A DNA stretch of 64,000 bases. Source: Ruminococcus flavefaciens ND2009. Its GTDB lineage: Bacteria > Bacillota > Clostridia > Oscillospirales > Ruminococcaceae. The notes below the pieces were generated by a model, which did not search any database, was not told the origin of the DNA, and saw only the letters and a program-made list of their open reading frames with translations. The translations under genes and the position numbers were made by a program. Position 1 is the stretch's first letter, and every line of letters starts with the position of its first letter. Below, one piece after another: positions 17,347 through 25,640 of this stretch. The stretch spans positions 1 to 64,000 of the forward strand of contig NZ_JHXI01000010.1 of the NCBI RefSeq assembly GCF_000621785.1. Direction: 5' to 3'.

Positions 17347-18391
17347 CGGAACGCTCCTCACCGTAGCTTCCGTTTATGTCAAGGACACTTTCCTTTTCGA
17401 TAAGCCTTCCGCTGATTATACGCCTGCCCTCGGAGTATCCGGGGTCGGCAAGCTTCTTTGCCATAATGCCCACCGAGACCTCTGCCATTTTGGTCAGGTC
17501 CACCTCCACCGTGGTGATGGTGGGTATACAGATGCTTGAAACTGTGTAGTTATCGTAGCCCACAACGCTTATATCCTCGGGGACCCGTACTCCCTTGGAC
17601 TTCAGCGCGGAAATTACCCTGAATGCGGTCTCGTCGCAGTTGCAGACAAAAGCCGTGGGCATTTCGTCGGGAAAATCTATCTTGTCGTTGAGGATACCCC
17701 TCTCGTTTCTGTCGCCGATGATCCACTCATTGCGTAACTCCAGCTCGTTCTCCATTATGCACTTGACGTAGCCGAGATAGCGGTCGTTGATACTGCTGGT
17801 GGCGTTGAGAGTGCCGAAGAAGCCTATCTTGCGGTGTCCCTTTTCCACCAGGTGGTCGGTGAGCATATATCCGCCGTTGAAGCTGTCGGAAATGACCGAG
17901 TCGATATTGTACCTGTTGTCGTAGAAGTCCACGAACATCAGCGGCATCGTCAGCTTGCTGAGGCAGTCTATGTAGCTTCTGTGGACCTGTCCGATGACGA
18001 TTATGCCGTCCACCTTGTTGTCGGTGACCATATTTGGCAGTATGCCGTTCCTTTCACTGTCTGCGGTAACACACTCGTAGACCGTGCATACGTTGAGCTG
18101 TGAGAGCTGATTGGATATGCTGGCTGTGAGCTCCCAGTAGAAGGTGCCCCTTGCGCCCACAAAGCGCTCGGAGGTGAGTATACCCACGTTTTTACCTATT
18201 TTAGGCATTGCAAGGCGCTTCTTCTCGCTCTTTGTATTTGAGGGCTTATAGCCCATTTTCTCTGCGGTCTCGCAGATCTTTTTCCTCATCTGCTCGCTGA
18301 CGCCGTCGCGTCCCGCAAGAGCATTCGACACCGTTACCACGCTGACTCCCAGCTTTGTAGCAATGTCAAGCATTTTAACACCGTTTTTCAT
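17336..18391 (-). CDS. LacI/GalR family transcriptional regulator (351 aa)
   Basis: DNA-binding repressor or activator responding to a small ligand, usually a sugar. The helix-turn-helix MLDIATKLGVSVVTVSNALA lies at residues 7-26, followed by the hinge helix region and a periplasmic-binding-protein-like effector domain (KNVGILTSERFVGARG ... DGIIVIGQVHRSY ... VSVVGYDNYTVSSICIPTITTVEVD). Length is standard. No sugar transport or catabolic genes adjoin it, so the regulon lies elsewhere or it acts globally like CcpA-related proteins. TTTGC/GCAAA inverted repeats upstream may be autoregulatory operators. Confidence 0.93.
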   Translation of the reverse strand: MKNGVKMLDIATKLGVSVVTVSNALAGRDGVSEQMRKKICETAEKMGYKPSNTKSEKKRLAMPKIGKNVGILTSERFVGARGTFYWELTASISNQLSQLNVCTVYECVTADSERNGILPNMVTDNKVDGIIVIGQVHRSYIDCLSKLTMPLMFVDFYDNRYNIDSVISDSFNGGYMLTDHLVEKGHRKIGFFGTLNATSSINDRYLGYVKCIMENELELRNEWIIGDRNERGILNDKIDFPDEMPTAFVCNCDETAFRVISALKSKGVRVPEDISVVGYDNYTVSSICIPTITTVEVDLTKMAEVSVGIMAKKLADPGYSEGRRIISGRLIEKESVLDINGSYGEERSDAV

Positions 18392-18430
18392 ATGTCCCCC
18401 CGGTTAGATCTCCGTTTAGTAACGAAGCTG

Positions 18431-18495
18431 ATCATTTTGCAAACGCAAATTAAATAAACTCAATACATTATACCATGCTTTAAGTAATAAATAAA
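18431..18495 (-). promoter_or_regulatory. Promoter and candidate operator of lacI-type gene
   Basis: Minus-strand TATAAT (18467-18472) with only a weak TTTATT (18490-18495) at 17-nt spacing. Just downstream, TTTGC (18436-18440) and GCAAA (18445-18449) form an inverted repeat in an operator-like position. Similar half sites recur at 18523-18550. Confidence 0.45.
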
Positions 18496-18567
18496 GCATT
18501 TTTGCAAAATTTGTAGGAAGTGTCAATTTTGCACTACTCTTATTGTGCAAAATCAAATACTAATATA

Positions 18568-18725
18568 AATCATAATTTTGCGGAGCAAAATTATGATTTG
18601 AGTAAGTAGTAAGTAGAAAGTAGTGAGTAGAAGCCGATACACCGAATAATACTACTCTCTACTTACTACTCACTACTCACTCAAAATTTAACACCTGCGG
18701 TGTTAAATTTTGATTTATCTGAGCT
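18568..18725. repeat. Composite palindrome with heptamer arrays
   Basis: A palindrome (18568-18580 with 18586-18598) is followed by four degenerate heptamers AGTAAGT, AGTAAGT, AGAAAGT, AGTGAGT (18601-18628), a 22-nt spacer, then the inverted heptamers CTACTCT, CTACTTA, CTACTCA, CTACTCA (18652-18679) and a second palindrome (18683-18695 with 18699-18711). The last 21 nt (18705-18725) recur exactly at 41659-41679, so the element belongs to a dispersed family. No coding function is visible. Confidence 0.8.
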
Positions 18726-18740
18726 GCATAAATAAACACA

Positions 18741-18778
18741 ATGCCCCTGAGCTTCTGAACACTCAGGGGCAAAACTTT
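18741..18778 (-). terminator. Hairpin terminator after TPR gene
   Basis: GCCCCTGAG / CTCAGGGGC stem (18743-18751 with 18762-18770), about 45 nt after the stop at 18821. The T tract on the minus strand is short and interrupted, so termination strength is uncertain. Confidence 0.65.
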
Positions 18779-18820
18779 TAAACGAATAAATATCCTGATA
18801 CCGCGGCTTTATGCCGTTTA

Positions 18821-19915
18821 TCACTCTTCGGGAGCCTCGTTCACAGTCTGTGTGATATTGGGCTTGCCCTCCTCGGCAACAGGCTCCTGGTTGGGCACCA
18901 GCTGCCGTGCGTCGGGTTCATACTTGAGTATGATCTTCTTTATCTCCTCGTCGCGGGTGAGATTGTAGGTCATCTTCAGCGCCATGAGAGCGTTGGGGAT
19001 GTCCTCCTCCATGAGATAGTTTGCGGAAAGCTGTGCAGCTACGGAAACTACGTCCTCGTTGGGACCGAATTCGATACCGTACTTCTTCATGGTCTCAACT
19101 ATCTCCTCGCGGGTGGGCTGCTTTATGGGACTGCCCTTTCTCTGGACAAGGTCACGCATTTCATAGGGGATAGCAGGGTGAGGTGCGAAGATAACACTGG
19201 CGGTAAGGAAAACTGCTGCATCGTCATACTCGCCCATATCTGTCAGCGCATAGCCCATATTTGCATAGCATCTTGCGATAGCCACAGGTGAGGAAGCCAC
19301 CTTCAGGGTCTCCTTAGTGGTCTCAATGATCATTCTCTTGTTTTTCAGGAGCTTATACACCTCTGCAAGCTCAAATCTGGGACCGCAGTCCAGGGGATTG
19401 AACTCAAGAGCCTTCTCCAGAACGGGGATAGCGTCAATGGGTGAGTCCTGTTCAACAAGCAGATAGCCGTATGTAGTTATCATGGTGCCGAAATCAAAGG
19501 GTGTGCGGTTGAGTATCTTGTCGGGCTTGTATCTGAGCTGATAGAGATTATCCTCAAAGGGATTTCTCAGGGAGACGAACTTTGATTTCTCCCCTTCCTG
19601 ATAGTCGAGGATTATCTTTTTGTAGAGGCGCTCGGAAAGAGCCTTTGCCTCGTTGAACTCCTTCTTGTTTATCAGCTCGACGATCTTGCTCTGCATCTCA
19701 TCGAGACGCATACCGTCAATATGTGTCAGTCTTTCGACCTCGTCCTTCTGGGACTGGGGCATTATCTCAACGATCAGCTGTGTAGCTGCCTCAACGCCCT
19801 CGGCGTTCTTCTCCTTTGCAAATCTTTCAGCTTCCCTGCGCAGGAAGTCGTTATTCTCGTCAAGGGAGTCGGTGAGCTTAGCTCTCAGCTCCTCAAGGAT
19901 CTTGTTTTCTGCCAT
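18821..19915 (-). CDS. TPR-repeat protein (364 aa)
   Basis: Predicted cytoplasmic, all-helical protein. The middle shows tetratricopeptide-like helices: LVEQDSPIDAIPVLEKALEF followed by NPLDCGPRFELAEVYKLLKN, and AIARCYANMGYALTDMGEYD. The N-terminal 120 residues are a charged helical region rich in Glu and Lys. No enzymatic motif or signal peptide is seen. The RBS GAGGAG precedes the start at 19915. It lies 32 nt after the long repeat protein 19948-22389 and shares its transcript, so the two may function together, the TPR protein as a scaffold. I do not recognise a named family. Confidence 0.75.
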   Translation of the reverse strand: MAENKILEELRAKLTDSLDENNDFLRREAERFAKEKNAEGVEAATQLIVEIMPQSQKDEVERLTHIDGMRLDEMQSKIVELINKKEFNEAKALSERLYKKIILDYQEGEKSKFVSLRNPFEDNLYQLRYKPDKILNRTPFDFGTMITTYGYLLVEQDSPIDAIPVLEKALEFNPLDCGPRFELAEVYKLLKNKRMIIETTKETLKVASSPVAIARCYANMGYALTDMGEYDDAAVFLTASVIFAPHPAIPYEMRDLVQRKGSPIKQPTREEIVETMKKYGIEFGPNEDVVSVAAQLSANYLMEEDIPNALMALKMTYNLTRDEEIKKIILKYEPDARQLVPNQEPVAEEGKPNITQTVNEAPEE

Positions 19916-19947
19916 TATTTCTCCTCATTTCATTTGTGCTGGTTTGA

Positions 19948-22389
19948 TCAGAAGCCTCTCTTGGACATTTCCTTTCTGAACTTGGCATCGATCTTGTCCT
20001 GCTTCTTCTTAGCCTTGAGCTCGGACTTTGTCATATAGCGGACGTCCTTCTCAAGGGGCTGGTGCATCTTGGGTGATGAGCCGCCGCCTCTGTAGGTATT
20101 TCTTGTGGGAGCCTTATACTCCTCGAATACCGGAACAGCCTGCTGTGTCTGTGCAGCCTTCTGTCTCTTTGCTGTATCATCGCCCATAGTTGAGAGAACG
20201 TCCTCAACAGAGTTAAGTATGGGGCTGTTAGCCTTGAGGCCCTGTGTTTCGATAAGGTTCTTGTCAGCATACTCCTTGGAGCTTGAGATAGCGTTGATGA
20301 ATGCCTGTGAAGTCTGCTTGCTGTGAGGATTTACTGCGATCTGTGAGATATTTGCCTTGGGAACGCCTGTCTGCTGAACGGGCTTCTTGGGAACAGGTGA
20401 GCTTACAGGTGCTGCGGGCTGTACGGGTGCCGCAGGCTGAACGGGAGCTGCTGCTGCTCTCTGTGCCTGAGCTGCTGTCTGCTGAGCGGGAGCTGCTGCC
20501 TGCTGAACAGGTGCTGCCTGCTGAGGTCTGGGAGCTGCTGCCTGCTGCTGAGGTCTGGGAGCTGCCTGAAGGGGCACATAAACGGGCTGACCCTTCTGGT
20601 CGTAGCCTGCCAGCTTCATCTGCATATACTTGTAGATAGGCTGGTTATTAGCATCATAGCCTGCAAGCTGAGGCACCTTGATGATCTGGGGCTGCTGGGG
20701 TGCTGCCTGTCTGGGCTGCTCTGTATTCTCTGTATTATCGTCTGCACTTCTGCCGGGTGCAACATAATTATAATCACTCATATCTGTAAACTCCTCTTCT
20801 GCCATTAAAGGCTCATTAAATATGGGTCCTGCAATATCATCCAGCACAGGTGCTGCGATGTTTTCAACCGGATCAATGTTATCAAGGACGGGTGCTGCGA
20901 TGTCCTCGAATGCGGGTATTTCGTCAAGCACGGGTGCTGCCATGTCGCCTGCCGAAGGAATATCGTCCAGTACGGGAGCTGTGATGTCCCCGACTGTGGG
21001 TATCTCGTCAAGGACGGGTGCTGCGATGTCCTCAACTGTAGGTATCTCGTCAAGCACTGGAGCTGCGATGTCCTCGACTGTGGGTATCTCATCAAGGACG
21101 GGTGCTGCGATGTCCTCAACTGTGGGTATCTCATCAAGGGCGGGAGCTGCGATGTCCTCGACTGTGGGTATCTCATCAAGGACGGGTGCTGCGATGTCCT
21201 CGACTGTGGGTATCTCATCAAGGACGGGAGCTGTGATGTCCTCAACTGTGGGTATCTCATCAAGGACGGGTGCTGCCATATTCCCCATGGAAGGAATGTC
21301 AAGCTCATCCATTTCCCCGGTAAGATTTTCGTCATACTGGGGATAAACGGGTGCGGGATCAGCCATTACAGGCTCTGTCATGACCGGCTCGGCAACGGGC
21401 TGAACAGTGCCGTCCACGCCGAAAAGCTGATTTGCAACGAAATCCCACTCGCTTCCCTGGATCATTTCCTGTCCGTCATCTGCTGTCTGTGGAATGCCGC
21501 TGTAAACAGGGTCCGCAGCTGAAAGCTCGTTCCCCTGGACATCAATGATCTGCTGATCGTTGTACATAGGCGGCTGATTGTACAGCGGCTCGCCGTAGGG
21601 CTGACCATAGGGCTGTTCCTGTACGGGAGCGTTGTTGATGGAGAACATCTGCATTATGTCCTCCTCGGTCTGGGGCTGTACAGCAGGCTCGGGAACGGGC
21701 TCTGCCGCCTGGGGTGCGGGGATAGCGAACTGTGCGAGGAAGTCGTCCTCGGGTCTCGGAGCTGCGGGAGCAGCTTCCTGTTCGCTGTCGGGCTTGTTTA
21801 TTGCAAACTGTGCGAGGAAATCGTCCTCAGCAGCAGGTGCAGCCATAGGTGCAGGGGCAGGAGCAGGTGCGGGCTCGGGCTCGTTCTGAGGAGCATTTAT
21901 GGCAAACTGCGCCAGACTTGCGTCCATTGCGACTCCTGTACCGGGGATAGTGTTTACGGGAGGCTCGGGATCCTGCGGAGCGTTCTGCTGTGCAGCTCTC
22001 CTTGCTTCTTCCGCCTTGCGTCTTGCTTCCTCGGCAGCCTGTCTTCTTGCTTCTTCCTCTTTTCTCTTTGCATCAGGATCTCTTGTGATCCTTGCCGTGG
22101 TATTTCCGAGAGGAACGATGCCCTCATCGCCGATACCCAGCTTTTCGCGCTTTTTCTCCTCCTTGAGGAGCAGCGCCATTTCTTTCTTATCCGCTCTGAT
22201 AATCTTTTTTGCCAGATTTGCTTTACACTTTTCGCAGGTGATCTCCTTCAGATCTCTCATTTTTGAGGTCCTGTGAAAGCGGGTCACATTTTCCGGCCTG
22301 AGAAGGTTTATTCCGCAGCCTGTCTTTTTGTCGTTCTCGGTGCCGTGAACCACCTTGTCAAACGAAGACGTTACCAGTGTTATATCCAT
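19948..22389 (-). CDS. Pro/Ala/Gln-rich repeat protein of unknown function (813 aa)
   Basis: No signal peptide or membrane helix is visible, so it is probably cytoplasmic. Residues 1-100 are ordered and include a CxxC pair (ITCEKCKANLAKK). A Lys/Glu/Arg/Ala coiled coil follows (EEARRQAAEEARRKAEEARR), then low-complexity Pro/Ala/Gln stretches holding three copies of DDFLAQFAI or close variants, then about ten tandem 14-residue units of the type DIAAPVLDEIPTVE, and further Gln/Ala/Pro-rich sequence. The C-terminus is basic (KKKQDKIDAKFRKEMSKRGF). The start at 22389 (MDITLVTSS) is taken because GGGGAGAGG precedes it. Co-transcribed with the TPR gene. Function unknown to me; the form suggests a scaffold or phase-separating protein. 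Confidence 0.75.
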   Translation of the reverse strand: MDITLVTSSFDKVVHGTENDKKTGCGINLLRPENVTRFHRTSKMRDLKEITCEKCKANLAKKIIRADKKEMALLLKEEKKREKLGIGDEGIVPLGNTTARITRDPDAKRKEEEARRQAAEEARRKAEEARRAAQQNAPQDPEPPVNTIPGTGVAMDASLAQFAINAPQNEPEPAPAPAPAPMAAPAAEDDFLAQFAINKPDSEQEAAPAAPRPEDDFLAQFAIPAPQAAEPVPEPAVQPQTEEDIMQMFSINNAPVQEQPYGQPYGEPLYNQPPMYNDQQIIDVQGNELSAADPVYSGIPQTADDGQEMIQGSEWDFVANQLFGVDGTVQPVAEPVMTEPVMADPAPVYPQYDENLTGEMDELDIPSMGNMAAPVLDEIPTVEDITAPVLDEIPTVEDIAAPVLDEIPTVEDIAAPALDEIPTVEDIAAPVLDEIPTVEDIAAPVLDEIPTVEDIAAPVLDEIPTVGDITAPVLDDIPSAGDMAAPVLDEIPAFEDIAAPVLDNIDPVENIAAPVLDDIAGPIFNEPLMAEEEFTDMSDYNYVAPGRSADDNTENTEQPRQAAPQQPQIIKVPQLAGYDANNQPIYKYMQMKLAGYDQKGQPVYVPLQAAPRPQQQAAAPRPQQAAPVQQAAAPAQQTAAQAQRAAAAPVQPAAPVQPAAPVSSPVPKKPVQQTGVPKANISQIAVNPHSKQTSQAFINAISSSKEYADKNLIETQGLKANSPILNSVEDVLSTMGDDTAKRQKAAQTQQAVPVFEEYKAPTRNTYRGGGSSPKMHQPLEKDVRYMTKSELKAKKKQDKIDAKFRKEMSKRGF
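20820..21291 (-). repeat. In-frame 42-bp tandem repeats
   Basis: Ten units plus a partial one, each coding for 14 residues close to DIAAPVLDEIPTVE. Central units (roughly 21000-21250) are almost identical, while units toward the C-terminus (lower coordinates) are more diverged. The array lies wholly within the gene 19948-22389 and keeps its frame. Confidence 0.93.
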
Positions 22390-22542
22390 AGTCCTCTCCC
22401 CACCGCGGAAAAACCGCAGCTTCCGCTTTACGGCAGCGGAACGCCGATTTCCCAATCGCAAGGAACTGCTCTGCTTCGTTGACCGGCACAGTAAAGAGGG
22501 ACTGTCCCGCAAAGCTCCTGATGCGAATATCTATACAAGTAT

Positions 22543-22571
22543 ATTATACATGATACTTCAAAAAAAATCAA
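22543..22571 (-). promoter_or_regulatory. Promoter of the repeat-protein/TPR operon
   Basis: Minus-strand TTGATT (22566-22571), 17-nt spacer, TATAAT (22543-22548). The transcript would have a leader of roughly 145 nt before the ATG at 22389, including GC-rich hairpins (TTCCGCT / AGCGGAA near 22420-22440, GCGG / CCGC near 22405-22418). Confidence 0.75.
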
Positions 22572-22821
22572 CACTTTCTTAAAAAATGAACGCAAAAATT
22601 ATACCCATTTTAAAATTTTCGGTGAAAATAACAAATCGTTATTGATTTTTTTGTCAAATCTTACTTACATTGTTTAAGTTAAATTAGACAAATGCGAGTA
22701 ATACGTTGCTTTCTCCCCTTCTGCCCGTTTTGACCTCCCTATCAGATAGAACAAAATCATGCTCCATTACTGCTATTATTTTACATAGACGTAAAAAATT
22801 CTGAAATCCTTCATTTTGCTC

Positions 22822-22850
22822 TTGCATTATCGCCGATTTTGTTGTATTAT
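22822..22850 (+). promoter_or_regulatory. Promoter of glycosyltransferase gene
   Basis: TTGCAT (22822-22827), 17-nt spacer, TATTAT (22845-22850), 73 nt before the GTG start at 22924. The stretch 22572-22821 between this and the opposite-strand promoter is AT-rich and holds nothing else I recognise. Confidence 0.65.
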
Positions 22851-22923
22851 TAATAGTGTATTGGCAGACTCAGGAAAGCTATCAGCAGGAGCTGCCGGCA
22901 GCTTCTTTGAAGGAGGAAAAAAA

Positions 22924-23940
22924 GTGAAACTCGTTTCTGTAGTAGTTCCGTGCTATAATGAGCAGGAAGTGCTCCCAATGTTCTATGAGGAGATCACCAA
23001 GGTGACAGGGCAGATGTCAAAGGACTTTCCCGAGCTCACCTTTGAATACCTGTTCATCAACGACGGCTCAAAGGATACTACCCTTGATATACTGCGCTCT
23101 CTCGCCGACAGGGATCAGCGCGTGAGATATATTTCGTTCTCAAGAAATTTCGGCAAGGAGTCGGGTATGTACGCAGGTCTGAAAAACGCCAGGGGCGACT
23201 ATGTTGTCGTAATGGACGCCGACCTCCAGCACCCCCCGTCATTCCTGCCCCAGATGTACAGCTATGTCCGCAACGGCGAATACGACTGCGCCACCACACG
23301 CCGCGTCAGCCGCAAGGGCGAGTCAAAGGTACGTTCATGGTTCGCAAGGCTGTTCTACAAGATAATGAACAAGATCTCTCAGACCGAGATCGTTGACGGC
23401 GCTCAGGACTTCCGCTTCATGAGCCGCCAGATGGTGGACGCCATCCTGGATATGACCGAGTACAACAGATTTTCAAAGGGCATATTCAGCTGGGTAGGCT
23501 TCAATACCAGATACATCGAATACGAAAACGTGGAGCGTCCCGCAGGCACCTCATCATGGTCATTCTGGGGACTGTTCAAATACTCCCTCGAAGGCATCAT
23601 GGCTTTCTCAACAGCTCCTCTGGCTATCGCCTCGCTGCTGGGAATTATCACCTGCTTCATCGCCTTCGTGCTCATCGTCATCACCATTATCCGTTCTATC
23701 TTCGGCTGGCTCAACGCCCCCGACGGATACCCAACAATGCTGTGCCTCATATTCCTGTTCAGCGGTCTTCAGCTGTTCAGCGTGGGAATACTGGGTCAGT
23801 ACCTTTCAAAGACATACCTTGAGACGAAAAATCGTCCCATATACATAACCAAGGAGACCGAGGACATCTACCGCCAGCGCAAGGCTGAGGCTCAGAAGCC
23901 TTCTTCGGAGCAGTCCTCCGCCGACAGCGAAAAGAAGTAA
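22924..23940 (+). CDS. GT2 family glycosyltransferase, polyprenyl-phosphate type (338 aa)
   Basis: Probably transfers a sugar from a nucleotide donor to undecaprenyl phosphate at the inner face of the membrane, as in GtrB/DPM1-like enzymes. Seen: VSVVVPCYNEQEVLP at the N-terminus, the metal-binding region YVVVMDADLQHPP (DxD), FRFMSRQ and the RFSKGIFSWVGFNT segment, then two C-terminal membrane helices (LAIASLLGIITCFIAFVLIVI and MLCLIFLFSGLQLFSVGILG). The start is GTG at 22924, preceded by AAGGAGG at 7 nt. It is followed by the WG-repeat gene after a 19-nt gap. The sugar and final acceptor are unknown. Confidence 0.92.
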   Translation: MKLVSVVVPCYNEQEVLPMFYEEITKVTGQMSKDFPELTFEYLFINDGSKDTTLDILRSLADRDQRVRYISFSRNFGKESGMYAGLKNARGDYVVVMDADLQHPPSFLPQMYSYVRNGEYDCATTRRVSRKGESKVRSWFARLFYKIMNKISQTEIVDGAQDFRFMSRQMVDAILDMTEYNRFSKGIFSWVGFNTRYIEYENVERPAGTSSWSFWGLFKYSLEGIMAFSTAPLAIASLLGIITCFIAFVLIVITIIRSIFGWLNAPDGYPTMLCLIFLFSGLQLFSVGILGQYLSKTYLETKNRPIYITKETEDIYRQRKAEAQKPSSEQSSADSEKK

Positions 23941-23959
23941 CGGAGGAGGTGCGGAGACA

Positions 23960-25072
23960 TTGAATAAGCACATGAGACTTGTAGTCTCCGTACTTTTCAT
24001 AGTCATAATTGTCCTTGCCATTGCGATAACAAGGTTCTATTCGGGTGCCGACAGGAACAGCGGCGGCGGCGGCAATGCCCCCGCTATCGAGAAAAAACTG
24101 GACACCGACAGCTCAGGCAACCGTATCTTTCAGGACGCCTCGGGGCTCTGCGGCATAATCGACACCAGCGACAGAGTCGTGGTCTCTCCCGAATGGCAGG
24201 AGCTGAGATTCACGGAAGCAGCCGATGTGTGCATCGCCTCAAAGCTTATCCGCGGCAAAGAGCTGTTCGGCTGCATAGACTTTGACGGCAATATCACGAT
24301 ACCTTTCGTGTATTCGTCCATAGAGAGGATAAGGTCGGCAGGCTGCACCCTCTATTTTGCACATACCTCGGATAAAAACCTGACCGTTGTATACGACAAA
24401 GACTTCACTCCCTGCTTCTCAAGAGCCTGGGACAGCTGCAAGGCTGAAAGCGGAAGTCTCATACTTACCTCGGGCAGCGGCACATACAGCTATTCCGTCA
24501 CCGACAAGGGAATGGTCTTCAAGCACGCCTCCATCGGCGGAAGCGCCCTCGGAAGCAGCTACAGCCTTGAAGTTTCAAGCAGACTGCTGCTGGAAAAGCT
24601 GTCCGTCTCAATGCTGGAGCAGATGACGGAGTCCGTAGGGCATTATCTTGAATACGCCTATACCGGCGACAGCGAAGCACTCACGGCTGTAAAGTCAGCC
24701 CCCTCGGCGGTGTTCCTGACCATCTTTCCCGAGGAGCACGCGATAACCACGAAAAAGCTCACGGGCATTTCCGATATATTCGTATATTCGGTGCGCTCAG
24801 ACGATAAAGAGCCCCACTTCGCCGTTTCCGTAACGGCGGATACCGCTCTCACCTACAGGAACGAAGCCAACAAGACCAAGCGCCTCCGCGGAAGCTATAA
24901 GGCTGTTGTGGAGTTCGCGGGCGGCTCCGCAGGAGAGCTCAGGGCTGTATCAGGCAGGTTCATACCCGATAAGCCCGATTATCCCGTTCCCGTACTGGAT
25001 ACAAAGTCCGGCAGTCAGCAGACCACCTCCGCTCCCGCAGCAGAAGGCACCACACAGAAGGGAAACGGCTGA
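23960..25072 (+). CDS. Membrane-anchored WG-repeat-like protein (370 aa)
   Basis: Probably exported and held by one N-terminal helix (LVVSVLFIVIIVLAIAITRF). The extracytoplasmic part begins with a Gly/Ser-rich linker, then WG-like repeats (GLCGIIDTSDRVVVSPEWQE and LFGCIDFDGNITIPFVYSSI), followed by a domain I do not recognise and a Ser/Thr/Pro tail. A TTG start at 23960 is preferred because the AGGAGG at 23944-23949 fits it, while the next ATG (23972) is too far. It is likely co-transcribed with the glycosyltransferase. WG repeats often mediate protein contacts; the role here is unknown. Confidence 0.72.
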   Translation: MNKHMRLVVSVLFIVIIVLAIAITRFYSGADRNSGGGGNAPAIEKKLDTDSSGNRIFQDASGLCGIIDTSDRVVVSPEWQELRFTEAADVCIASKLIRGKELFGCIDFDGNITIPFVYSSIERIRSAGCTLYFAHTSDKNLTVVYDKDFTPCFSRAWDSCKAESGSLILTSGSGTYSYSVTDKGMVFKHASIGGSALGSSYSLEVSSRLLLEKLSVSMLEQMTESVGHYLEYAYTGDSEALTAVKSAPSAVFLTIFPEEHAITTKKLTGISDIFVYSVRSDDKEPHFAVSVTADTALTYRNEANKTKRLRGSYKAVVEFAGGSAGELRAVSGRFIPDKPDYPVPVLDTKSGSQQTTSAPAAEGTTQKGNG

Positions 25073-25118
25073 CGGACCTCATATAAATGTTACCATCTTT
25101 CAGATAAGGAGAATATAT

Positions 25119-25619
25119 ATGTCAAAGAAAGTTGCAGTTATCATGGGAAGCGACAGCGACTTCCCTGTTGTCAAGTCGGCTCTCACAGAGCTGAAAAAAT
25201 ACGGTGTCGAGTTCGAATGCCGCGTAATGAGCGCACACAGAACTCCCGCAGAGGCCTGCGAATTTGCTTCAAATGCAAGAGCAAACGGCTTCGGCGCTAT
25301 CATCTGTGCCGCAGGCATGGCTGCTCACCTTGCAGGTGTAGTTGCAGGTCACACAACTCTGCCCGTTATCGGTATACCCATGAAGTCCAAGGCGCTTGAG
25401 GGCGTTGACGCTCTCCTGGCAACAGTTATGATGCCCCCCGGAGTACCCGTGGCTACAGTGGGCATCGACGGCGCAAAGAATGCCGCTGTACTGGCTGTAC
25501 AGATGCTCGCCATCGCCGATGAGGAGCTGGCTGAAAAGCTGGCTGCCGAGAAGAAGGCTATGGCTGACGGCGTTATCGCAAAGGACAAGGCTCTGCAGGA
25601 GCAGATAGCCGCTCTCTGA
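25119..25619 (+). CDS. purE: N5-carboxyaminoimidazole ribonucleotide mutase PurE
   Basis: Cytoplasmic enzyme of IMP synthesis that converts N5-CAIR to CAIR (class I) . The active-site signatures GSDSDFPVV (residues 9-17), SAHRTPAEA and CAAGMAAHLAGVVAGHT are intact, as is the PPGVPVATVGIDGAKNAA segment. Length 166 is normal. The start at 25119 has AAGGAG upstream; longer in-frame readings would enter the preceding gene. No purK is next to it. It opens the plus-strand purine cluster, but no clear promoter lies in the 46-nt gap, so transcription may come from upstream. Confidence 0.97.
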   Translation: MSKKVAVIMGSDSDFPVVKSALTELKKYGVEFECRVMSAHRTPAEACEFASNARANGFGAIICAAGMAAHLAGVVAGHTTLPVIGIPMKSKALEGVDALLATVMMPPGVPVATVGIDGAKNAAVLAVQMLAIADEELAEKLAAEKKAMADGVIAKDKALQEQIAAL

Positions 25620-25640
25620 CACAAATAAGGAGGTATCACC

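Noticed and set aside
18601..18679. CRISPR array
   Set aside because: Repeats are 7 nt, degenerate and without spacers; no cas gene is in the window. The 42-bp repeats at 20820-21291 are an in-frame protein repeat.
20822..21346. Open frames on both strands across the 42-bp repeat array
   Set aside because: They arise because the repeat length is divisible by three and lacks stops in other frames; only the minus-strand 813-residue frame has start, RBS and a continuous protein pattern.
25073..25118. Purine riboswitch or PurR box in front of purE
   Set aside because: The 46-nt gap is too short for a purine aptamer and shows no CGAA-type inverted repeat.
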